From assembly GCF_022344005.1 (NCBI RefSeq), contig NZ_CP092187.1, forward strand, positions 1-64,000: a DNA stretch of 64,000 nt. Direction: 5' to 3'. Under the pieces are notes generated by a model that was not told where the DNA came from, made no database searches, and saw nothing but the letters and a program-made list of their open reading frames with translations. This document shows positions 34,804 through 42,345 of this stretch, one piece after another. The position numbers and the translations under genes are program-made. Position 1 is the stretch's first letter; each line of letters starts with the position of its first letter. This DNA comes from Deinococcus sp. KNUC1210. Lineage in GTDB: Bacteria; Deinococcota; Deinococci; Deinococcales; Deinococcaceae.

Positions 34804-35828
34804 GAACGGAGGTTCCCGGTGCGTCTGGCCCAGCTCAGGGCAGATGCGATTCCCTGTGTCACCGAGAGCTTCGGTGTCCAGCCGAGCAGCCTGTGAGCGC
34901 GGCTGATGTCGGCATACGCACCCGCACCGTCGCCCGGTCGTCGTGGCGCTTCTTTCACCTGAAGCGGGACGTCGGCTGCCTCCTGAAAGGCCCTGACAAA
35001 TTCCCGCACCGTCACGCCGTTGCCGGTGCCCAGATTGATGCTCAGAAAACGCACCGGAAGCTGCTGCCCGGCAGAGACCTGCGCGAAGACCTGATCGAAC
35101 TGCTCGACAGCCGCGACGTGCGCCAGTGCCAGATCCCAGACATGAATGTAATCGCGCAGCCCGGTGCCGTCACGGGTAACAAAATCGGTGCCGGTGATGG
35201 AAAAGGGCGTTCCCGACTGAGCGGCGCTCAGCAGCCGCCCCAGCAGATGCGTCGGCTGCTGCTGATACGGTCCGCTGCGCTCCTTCGGGTCAGCTCCGAT
35301 GGGGTTGAAATACCGCAGTGCCAGTGCGCGGAGGCCGGGGGGCTGACTCGCGCTGGCACTGCACAGATCTTCGAGAATCTGCTCCATCATCCACTTGCTG
35401 CGGGCATACGGACTGCCCGGGTTCACGGGGCTGTCTTCAGTGACTCGGAAATCTGCCACCGTGTCATAGATGCTCGCGCTCGAACTGAAGACCACTCGCT
35501 GCTGTCCAAGCGCAAGCAGGTTCTCGAAGAGTGCGAGGCTCTTCATGACGTTTTCCCGGTAATAGAGCGCGGGCTGTTCGACCGATTCAGGCAGAATCAC
35601 ACGAGCCGCAAAATGCAGGGTCGCTGCAATGTCCGGGTGTTCATGAAAGACGCGTTCAAGCAGATCCCGGTCGGCAATGTCACCGCGATAAAAAATGCGG
35701 TTCACCACAAAGTCGGCCGAACCTGCTACCAGAGAATCCAGCACGACTGGAATATGTCCAGCATCTTCAAGGGCCGCACAAACTGTGCTCCCGATGTATC
35801 CAGCCCCTCCTGTCACGAGCACCTTCAT
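34800..35828 (-). CDS. galE: UDP-glucose 4-epimerase
   Basis: ATG 35828 begins MKVLVTGGAGYIGS, the NAD-binding GxxGxxG motif. Other short-chain-dehydrogenase epimerase features are LDSLVAGS, LHFAARVILPESV, SSSASIY (Ser), YARSKWMMEQ (catalytic Tyr and Lys), ALRYFNPIGADP, RDGTGLRDYIHVWDLA and INLGTGNGVTVRE. The 342-residue length is normal. Product: interconversion of UDP-glucose and UDP-galactose for the polysaccharide repeat unit. It is the first gene of the minus-strand operon galE - WbaP-like - tyrosine kinase - Cas3-like. A longer frame exists to 35855, but the -10 element at 35837-35842 makes that start unlikely. Confidence 0.93.
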   Translation of the reverse strand: MKVLVTGGAGYIGSTVCAALEDAGHIPVVLDSLVAGSADFVVNRIFYRGDIADRDLLERVFHEHPDIAATLHFAARVILPESVEQPALYYRENVMKSLALFENLLALGQQRVVFSSSASIYDTVADFRVTEDSPVNPGSPYARSKWMMEQILEDLCSASASQPPGLRALALRYFNPIGADPKERSGPYQQQPTHLLGRLLSAAQSGTPFSITGTDFVTRDGTGLRDYIHVWDLALAHVAAVEQFDQVFAQVSAGQQLPVRFLSINLGTGNGVTVREFVRAFQEAADVPLQVKEAPRRPGDGAGAYADISRAHRLLGWTPKLSVTQGIASALSWARRTGNLRS

Positions 35829-35836
35829 GCACAAGA

Positions 35837-35842
35837 AGTATA
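35837..35842 (-). promoter_or_regulatory. -10 element of the galE operon
   Basis: On the minus strand TATACT (35842-35837) lies 8 nt before ATG 35828, implying a leader of only one or two bases. No convincing -35 was seen. Confidence 0.5.
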
Positions 35843-36216
35843 GGGAAGGCAGCATGTAATCGGGCTGCCTCTTCCTTTAGATAAGAGATGCCCCTATTCT
35901 ATGAAGATTCGTAAAGCCATGTCACTACTGGACAGACAATGATAACCGATGTTCCATTCTGGACATGAAGGTGTTCATGAAAAGTTAATCTTCTGCCAAT
36001 GTGACAGCGATAGAGCTGAACCGGTTCGGCAGCCCAATCCGATGAAGTTGGTGAGGAATGTATAAAGACCACCGCGAACTCATTATCTGTAGAGAGCTTG
36101 ATATGGCACGTCGGTCTTCCGGCACATCAACTGTGCAGGTCAGAGCCGGTTTCATTCCTTCCCTCGGGCAAGGCGTTGAGCGTGTCGAAGAGGGAGGGGA
36201 GAGCCGCCGCTCTTCC
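35843..36216. other. Intergenic region, about 370 bp, between galE and the MFS gene
   Basis: The stretch is AT-richer than its surroundings and holds no credible gene. It lies upstream of the galE operon promoter and downstream of the minus-strand exporter gene. A weak hairpin (AGAGC-GGCG-GCTCT on the minus strand, near 36200) could help terminate the exporter transcript. Confidence 0.35.
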
Positions 36217-37470
36217 TCAGTCTCCCGCTGCCTTCAGGCGCAGCCGTCCAGCTTCCAGCGAGAGCCGCAGATGGCGGGACCGTATCACGTACAGCAGGCC
36301 CACCAATGCCGCCAGCAGGCCGGACAGCGCTCCGACACCCAGTGCCCAGCGCGGCCCCAGCGTGTCGGCAACCCAGCCCACGATGGGCGCACCCAGCGGC
36401 GTGCCCCCCATGATGACCGCCATCAGAATCGCCACGACCCGCCCACGCATCGCCGGATCGGTGGAGAGCTGAATACTGCTGTTGGCCGTGGTATTGAAGG
36501 TCTGTGCCGCGACCCCGACGATGATGAGGGCGAGGCCGAACAGCCAGAAGTTGGGCATCAGGGCGGCCAGGGTCAGGCCACCGCCGAAGAGGGCAGAGCC
36601 GCCGACGAGCAGCGCCGGTCTGGGCTTTTCGCGCCGTGCTGAGAGCAGCGCCCCCGTGACCGACCCGACCGCCATGCCCGAAGACAGAATGCCGTACTGC
36701 CCCGCGCCCATATGAAAGACGCTGACGGCCATGGTCGAGATGAAGATCGGAAAATTCAGGCCGAAGGTGCCGATCAGAAACACCATCAGCAACATGACTT
36801 TCAGGTCGGGCCGCGACCACACGTAGCGGATGCCTTCCAGCAGTCCGCTGTTCCGCTTGCTGCTGCGCTGATGATGGTGAAATTCACCGACCCGCAGCCG
36901 TGCCAGCGAGATCAGCACGGCCACGAAGGACAGGGCATTGATCAGGAAGACCCAGCCGGTGCCGACCGAGGCGATCAGCAGACCCGCGATGGCCGGGCCG
37001 ATCATACGGGCGGCATTGAACGACGTGGAATTCAGCGCGACGGCGTTCGAGAGGTCGTCCTCGCCCACGAGTTCCGAAACGAAGGTCTGCCGCACCGGGG
37101 CATCGAAGGCCGTGACGCAGCCGAGCAGCCCGGCGAACACATACACCTGCCAGAGCTGCACGTGCCCCAGCACCGTCAGCAGGCCCAGCAGCAGCGACAG
37201 CACGCCCTGTGCGGCCTGAGTGATCATCAGCAGGCGGCGGCGGTCGAAGGTGTCGGCGGCCCAGCCGGTCAGCGGCATCAGCAGCAGCTGTGGCCCGAAT
37301 TGCAGCGCCATCACCACCCCGACGGCGGTGGCGTTGCGGTGGGTCAGCTGCGCCAGAACCAGCCAGTCCTGCGCGGTGCGCTGCATCCAGGTACCGACGT
37401 TCGACACGATGGCTCCGCTGGCCCACAGGCGATAATTGTGAATCTTCAGCGAGCGGAAGGTGCTGTTCAT
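36217..37470 (-). CDS. MFS transporter, DHA3/EntS-like exporter
   Basis: The 417-residue protein has about 12 membrane helices and the MFS_3 pattern: FRSLKIHNYRLWASGAIVSNVGTWMQRTAQDWLVL (given in parts FRSLKIHNYRLW and VGTWMQRTAQDWLVL), LPLTGWAADTFDRRRLL and GCVTAFDAPVRQTFV. Relatives export drugs, siderophores or other small molecules by proton antiport. ATG 37470 overlaps the MarR gene stop by 4 bp, so regulator and exporter are one operon. MarR-type regulators next to exporters usually repress them until a substrate binds. The substrate is not predictable. Confidence 0.9.
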   Translation of the reverse strand: MNSTFRSLKIHNYRLWASGAIVSNVGTWMQRTAQDWLVLAQLTHRNATAVGVVMALQFGPQLLLMPLTGWAADTFDRRRLLMITQAAQGVLSLLLGLLTVLGHVQLWQVYVFAGLLGCVTAFDAPVRQTFVSELVGEDDLSNAVALNSTSFNAARMIGPAIAGLLIASVGTGWVFLINALSFVAVLISLARLRVGEFHHHQRSSKRNSGLLEGIRYVWSRPDLKVMLLMVFLIGTFGLNFPIFISTMAVSVFHMGAGQYGILSSGMAVGSVTGALLSARREKPRPALLVGGSALFGGGLTLAALMPNFWLFGLALIIVGVAAQTFNTTANSSIQLSTDPAMRGRVVAILMAVIMGGTPLGAPIVGWVADTLGPRWALGVGALSGLLAALVGLLYVIRSRHLRLSLEAGRLRLKAAGD

Positions 37471-37913
37471 GGGCGCACCAGCCGCCGGAGCAGCGCGACG
37501 CTGCGGGCGAGGTCGGCCTGTTCGTCGGGGCTGAGATGTCCGCGCAGGGTGCGTTGCAGCCAGTCTTCGCGTGCGGCCCGCCGCTGCGCGATCAGGGCGT
37601 GTCCGGCAGGGCTGAGGCGCAGCGTGGTTCGGCGTCTGTCGTTGGGATGAGGCTCACCCTCCACCAGACCGAGTGCCAGCAGCGAGCCGACCGTGGCCCC
37701 CATCGACTGCGAGCGCACGCCTTCCACCTGCGCCAGTTCGGTCAGCGTCGAGGCCTCGCCGCGCTCCAGATGCAGCAGGGCAGTGAGTTGCGGCTGTGTG
37801 AGGTCGCCGGGTGGCACTTCCTCGCGCAGCCGCCGCCGGAGTTGTCCCAGCAGCAGGCGCAGATCGGAAGCCAGCGCAGCACTGAGGTCGGTTTCGGTAT
37901 CCGCAGGAGCCAT
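37467..37913 (-). CDS. MarR-family transcriptional regulator
   Basis: The 148-residue protein has the MarR winged helix-turn-helix: LTQPQLTALLHLERGEASTLTELAQ, split here as LTQPQLTALLHLERG and STLTELAQVEGVRSQSMGATV, then LVEGEPHPNDRRRTTLRLSPAG, the wing with the conserved D-x-R-R-x-x-L. Dimerisation helices are at both ends. It precedes and overlaps the exporter gene. A perfect 16-bp inverted repeat covers its -35 region, so self-repression with relief by ligand is likely. Confidence 0.92.
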   Translation of the reverse strand: MAPADTETDLSAALASDLRLLLGQLRRRLREEVPPGDLTQPQLTALLHLERGEASTLTELAQVEGVRSQSMGATVGSLLALGLVEGEPHPNDRRRTTLRLSPAGHALIAQRRAAREDWLQRTLRGHLSPDEQADLARSVALLRRLVRP

Positions 37914-37919
37914 GACCCG

Positions 37920-37954
37920 ACGCTATCAGATACAAAGCTAAACTACCAAGTTTA
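37920..37954 (-). promoter_or_regulatory. Promoter and palindromic operator of the MarR-MFS operon
   Basis: On the minus strand, -35 TTGGTA (37949-37944), an 18-nt spacer, and -10 TAGCGT (37925-37920) lie 6 nt before ATG 37913, so the mRNA is probably leaderless. TAAACT-4-AGTTTA (37939-37954) is a perfect inverted repeat overlapping the -35, the expected place for a MarR operator. Confidence 0.6.
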
Positions 37955-38115
37955 CCTTACGTTAGCCAGATGCTGTCGCGCCGTTTCTATGAGGGGCCGT
38001 TGCCGTTGGACGTGACAGCACAATGGAAACGACCGCCCGGACAGGAGGCAATGGTGTCGGTTCAGGACGTTGGATGCAGGGTGAAGGCTTCGAGGCTGGG
38101 CAGGCCCCTGGCCGG

Positions 38116-41100
38116 TTACGCGCCCATTCCTGTCGGCAGGGTAAACGAGAAGGTCATGCCGTGGTCTGAATTCCGGGTGGGCCACAGCAGGCCGCCGTGA
38201 CGTTCCACGATCTTCCGTGCAATCGACAGTCCGATGCCGCTGCCTTCATATTGACCGCGTGGATGCAGGCGCTGAAAGATCACGAAGATCTTGTCGAAAT
38301 ACTCTTCCTCGATGCCGATGCCGTTGTCCTGTACGTCGATCTGGACGTGATCGCCGTGCTGTCTGGCGCGAATCTGAATCAGAGGCGGGCGTTCGGCACT
38401 GCGGAACTTGACGGCGTTGGCGAGCAGATGCTGGAAGACCTGCCGTAGCTGCGCCGCGTCGCCGTGCACCTGTGGCAGATCTTCCACCACGATGCGGGCC
38501 TGAGCCGCTTCAATCGGTGTCCGGAGGTCCTCGATCGCCTGGCTGACCACCCCGCCGAGTGAGACCGTTCGCATGGGCGCGGGTTCGGAGGCCACGCGGC
38601 TGTAGGCCAGCAGGTCCTGGATGAGCTGCGCCATGCGTTCGGTGCCCTGGGTGATGTGGCGGGCGTATATCTGGGCCTTGTCGTCGAGCTGCGAAGCGTA
38701 GCGCTGCGTCAGAAGCTGAGAGAAGCTCGTGACCGTTCGCAGCGGCTCCTGAAGGTCGTGGCTCGCCACATACGCGAACTGTTCGAGTTCGGCGTTGCTG
38801 CGTTCGAGATCGCGGGTGCGCTGGGCGAGTTGCGCGACGCTCAGAGCGCGTTCGATGGCCAGACCCAGGCTGCGGGCCACCGTCTGGAGCACCGTGCGCT
38901 CGGTGATTCCCCAGAACCGCTGCGTCAGGAGGGCGACTCCGAAAATGCCGTAGGGCTGTCCGTTGACCATGACCGGAAGGCCCGCGAGCGCTCCCCGGCG
39001 CGTCTGATAGGCCCCGAAGCCGTCGGTCGTCTGATCGTATTCGTCGACGTAATACGCTTCCCGACTCGACCAGGGCAGAAACAGACTCTGAGTCGATTCG
39101 AAAGGAAGCCCTGCCTCGACCAGCCGCTGAAAATCGTCATCGCCACGGTTGCCGTACTGACTTCTCAGCCGCCACGTCGCTCCGTCGGGTTCGTAGTACG
39201 CGGCGTAGCCTCCCGGCAGCAGCGGCAGCACGAGTTCCTGTGCCCGGCGCACCAGCAACACCGGATCGCTTTCGAGGCTCAGATCGCGGGTCAGGGCCGC
39301 GAATCCTTCCAGACTGCGGGTGCGGGCTTCCAGTTCGGTATTCTGGGCTTCCAGCTGCGCCGCGACCGCTGCCCGTTCGAGGGCTAGATTCAGGCCCCGG
39401 CCCACCGCCCGCACAATCGCCTTGTCGCGTTCCGACCACACCACCGCCGTCCGGAGCGCCACCGACAGCATGGCGTGGATATTCTGACCGACCACCAGCG
39501 GATACAGCGAGGTCGTGCCGTATTCCTGAGTGTGTTCGGTGCGGTCGTCTGCTGTCGCCCAGCTGTCCACGAAGACCGGCAGCTGGGTACGCAGGACCTC
39601 CGCGAACACCGGCAACTCGGGCGACAGGCCCGCCGTGATGACCTCCAGCAGCGCAGAGGTGATGTCGTCGCTGGACCGCAGGGCTTTCCACAGACCGTCC
39701 TGCTCCTGGTAGTACGCGACGCTGGCATCTCCGAACGACGCCTTCAACACGTCCAGCGCTTCCTGCGCCAGCGTCAGGGAATCTGCGGTCACGCCGACGG
39801 CCTCTGTGAAGCGGACGAAAGCGTCCAGGGCCGCTGAGCGCTCCTCCAGCGCGGCGGTCCGTTCGATCACCCGCCGTTCGAGTTCCTCGTTGCGTTCCCG
39901 CTCCATCTGAGAAATCTCGGTCCGGAAGCGTGACAGTTCCAGGTGTGCGGCGACCCGCGAGCGCAGTTCCCGCGAAGAAAACGGCTTGGTGAGGTAGTCG
40001 TCGGCCCCCGCTTCCATGCCGCTGAGCCGGGCTTCCTCGCCTGCACGCGCCGAGAGCAGGATCACCGGAATCTGACGGGTGAGCTCATCGGCCCGCAGAG
40101 CCTGAAGCAGTCCGAAGCCGTCGAGGGCCGGCATCATCACGTCGCTCAGCACCAGATCCGGTGGATCGGCCAGCGCAGAACGCAGCGCGGCCACGCCGTC
40201 ACTGACCGCCTCGACGTGGTAATCGTCAGCCAGCAGCCGTGTCACGTACCCCAGCAGATCGGCGTTGTCGTCGGCCACCAGCAGCCGTGGTCTGTGATCT
40301 GGGTCAGCGTCGCGGTGGGGGACTGGGGCTGCCTGTCGTTCCAGCGGGGCCACGTGCCACTGGCTGGCCTCCGCGAGCAGCAGCGGGCTTCCCGGACGTG
40401 CCTGCACAGTGCCGTCGTGCATGACCCGGCCCGGCGGCAGGTGCGCCGTCCCTTTCGGAAGCTGTACCTGAAAGGTGGTGCCGACGCCCACCGTGCTGCT
40501 GACCGAGATTTCACCGCCGTGCAGCGCCACCAGCTCTTTGACGAGGGCGAGGCCGATGCCGGTTCCCTCGAAGCTGCGGCCCCGCGCTCCCTCGACCCGG
40601 TGAAACCGCTCGAAGACGCGGGGCAGTTCGGCGGCAGGAATACCCGTGCCGGTATCGCTCAGCGACAGGACCGCATGCGTCGCGGTTTCCTCCAGCTTCA
40701 GATGGATTCGGCCCTCGAAGGTGAACTTGAAGGCATTGGACAGCAGATTGAGCACGATCTTCTCCCACATGCCCTGATCCAGATACAGCGCCTCGGAGAG
40801 TGGGGAAAGATCAGTGTCGTAGCGCAGTCCGGCCTCTTCCATCAGGGAGCGGAACGAACTGGCGAGATCGGCCGTCAGCACGGCCACATCGGTGGGGAGA
40901 TACACGGCGTCTGCCCGGCCCGCCTCGATGCGCGTGAAGTCGAGCATGGTATTGACGAGCCGCAGCAGCCGCAGCGCGTTGCGGTGGGCCACTTCCACTT
41001 CACGCAGCTGCGCCGGATCGAGGGCGTCGGGGTGGGCCAGCAGCTCTTCCAGCGGGCCGAGCATCAGGGTGAGGGGCGTGCGAAATTCGTGGCTGACATT

Positions 41101-42153
41101 CGAGAAGAAGGTGGTCTTGGCGCGGTCGATCTCTGCCAGCGCTTCGGCACGGGTGCGCTGCTGTTCGTAGGCGGCTGCGCCAGCGAGGGCGGCGGCAAGT
41201 TGCCCCGCGAACAGTTCGAGAAAGCCCCGGTATGCGTCGTCGAGCGGTCGGTCGGGATTGAGGCCCGCGATCAGGAATCCTGACGGCCCTTCCTGGCCCT
41301 GCGACAGCAGCGGAATCGCCATGGCCTGGGTGGGAAAGCGGTCCAGTGACTCCGGCGGCGTCCCGAACACCGCGAGATCGTCGAGCAGCAGCGGCCCCAG
41401 CGAATCCCGCCGCTCCCAGGCCGCCTGTAATGCCGGTGGCAGCGCGTTGCCCTCAGGCCCGGTATCGTCCTGCGTTTCCAGCCCCGACACCAGCGTCAGC
41501 ACCGGCATCTGCCGGGCGTCGGAGGTCAGATAGGTGAGGGCAACCGGCAGATCTGGCGGCGACGATGCCAGGAGTTCCTGGAGACCCTGAAGGACCTCGG
41601 CACCGGTCCTGACGCCACTGGTGCGGCTTCCCAGGTCGCGCAGCAGCCGCACGCGCCGCTCCCCGATCACGCGCTCGCTTTCTTCAGCCACCACGCACAG
41701 CATTCCGGTCACGTGTCCGGTATCGTCGGCCACCGGGCTGTACGAGAAGGTATGGTACGTCTCCTCACGGAAGCCGCTGCGCTCCAGAAACAGCAGCAGC
41801 CCTTCGTCCCAGGTGGCCTCACCCGTCTGAAGGACCCAGCGGATACGTGGCCCGATATCGTTCCAGATTTCACTCCAGACCACATCGGCCCGCTCACCCA
41901 GCGCCCAGGTGTGCTTGACCCCCAGCGTGGGCAGGTAGGCGTCGTTGCAGAAGAAGGTGAGCTCCTCGCCCCAGGCCATCCACATGGCGAAGCGCGAGGT
42001 GAGCATGGTCCGGACGATGGTTTTCAAACTCTGAGGCCACTCTGCCGGAGAGCCGAGCGGCGTTCCGGACCAGTCGAGCGCCCGCATACGCCGACTCATT
42101 TCGCCGGTGCCGACAAAGATCTCGTATCCGGAATTCGCTCTCAGCTCTGTCAT
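38116..42153 (-). CDS. Hybrid sensor histidine kinase with two kinase cores and an internal receiver
   Basis: The 1345-residue protein reads: PAS-like sensor (about 20-160), GAF (175-325), first HisKA with His355 (SNVSHEFRTP) and HATPase (N-box near 473, TGTGIP, FEGTGIGL). Next come a receiver (620-740; phospho-acceptor Asp671 in SDVMMP, Lys723 in TKPF), a coiled coil (745-780) and two GAF domains (780-930, 950-1105). It ends with a second HisKA (His1132 in ASHDLQEP) and HATPase (DNGIGIEEE, YEGSGIGL). No membrane helix is seen, so it is cytosolic. The signal is unknown. The layout suggests phosphorelay from the first core to the receiver and a separate output from the second. It is divergent from the kinase at 42346. 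Confidence 0.9.
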   Translation of the reverse strand: MTELRANSGYEIFVGTGEMSRRMRALDWSGTPLGSPAEWPQSLKTIVRTMLTSRFAMWMAWGEELTFFCNDAYLPTLGVKHTWALGERADVVWSEIWNDIGPRIRWVLQTGEATWDEGLLLFLERSGFREETYHTFSYSPVADDTGHVTGMLCVVAEESERVIGERRVRLLRDLGSRTSGVRTGAEVLQGLQELLASSPPDLPVALTYLTSDARQMPVLTLVSGLETQDDTGPEGNALPPALQAAWERRDSLGPLLLDDLAVFGTPPESLDRFPTQAMAIPLLSQGQEGPSGFLIAGLNPDRPLDDAYRGFLELFAGQLAAALAGAAAYEQQRTRAEALAEIDRAKTTFFSNVSHEFRTPLTLMLGPLEELLAHPDALDPAQLREVEVAHRNALRLLRLVNTMLDFTRIEAGRADAVYLPTDVAVLTADLASSFRSLMEEAGLRYDTDLSPLSEALYLDQGMWEKIVLNLLSNAFKFTFEGRIHLKLEETATHAVLSLSDTGTGIPAAELPRVFERFHRVEGARGRSFEGTGIGLALVKELVALHGGEISVSSTVGVGTTFQVQLPKGTAHLPPGRVMHDGTVQARPGSPLLLAEASQWHVAPLERQAAPVPHRDADPDHRPRLLVADDNADLLGYVTRLLADDYHVEAVSDGVAALRSALADPPDLVLSDVMMPALDGFGLLQALRADELTRQIPVILLSARAGEEARLSGMEAGADDYLTKPFSSRELRSRVAAHLELSRFRTEISQMERERNEELERRVIERTAALEERSAALDAFVRFTEAVGVTADSLTLAQEALDVLKASFGDASVAYYQEQDGLWKALRSSDDITSALLEVITAGLSPELPVFAEVLRTQLPVFVDSWATADDRTEHTQEYGTTSLYPLVVGQNIHAMLSVALRTAVVWSERDKAIVRAVGRGLNLALERAAVAAQLEAQNTELEARTRSLEGFAALTRDLSLESDPVLLVRRAQELVLPLLPGGYAAYYEPDGATWRLRSQYGNRGDDDFQRLVEAGLPFESTQSLFLPWSSREAYYVDEYDQTTDGFGAYQTRRGALAGLPVMVNGQPYGIFGVALLTQRFWGITERTVLQTVARSLGLAIERALSVAQLAQRTRDLERSNAELEQFAYVASHDLQEPLRTVTSFSQLLTQRYASQLDDKAQIYARHITQGTERMAQLIQDLLAYSRVASEPAPMRTVSLGGVVSQAIEDLRTPIEAAQARIVVEDLPQVHGDAAQLRQVFQHLLANAVKFRSAERPPLIQIRARQHGDHVQIDVQDNGIGIEEEYFDKIFVIFQRLHPRGQYEGSGIGLSIARKIVERHGGLLWPTRNSDHGMTFSFTLPTGMGA

Positions 42154-42345
42154 GGGTCAGGGTGAGGATAGCTCAAGGTTGTCTCGGTATATGGATTCCG
42201 GGAAATCGGTGCCGGTCCGTACCGGGGCCACAGTTCAGCAGGGTCTCTCTAGAACCGCCGACCGCCCGCCGGGATTCACCGAATCTGAAGATTAGAGAAA
42301 AATGGAGATTCGACATCGGTGTTCCGGTAGTCTTGGAAGCGTCCT

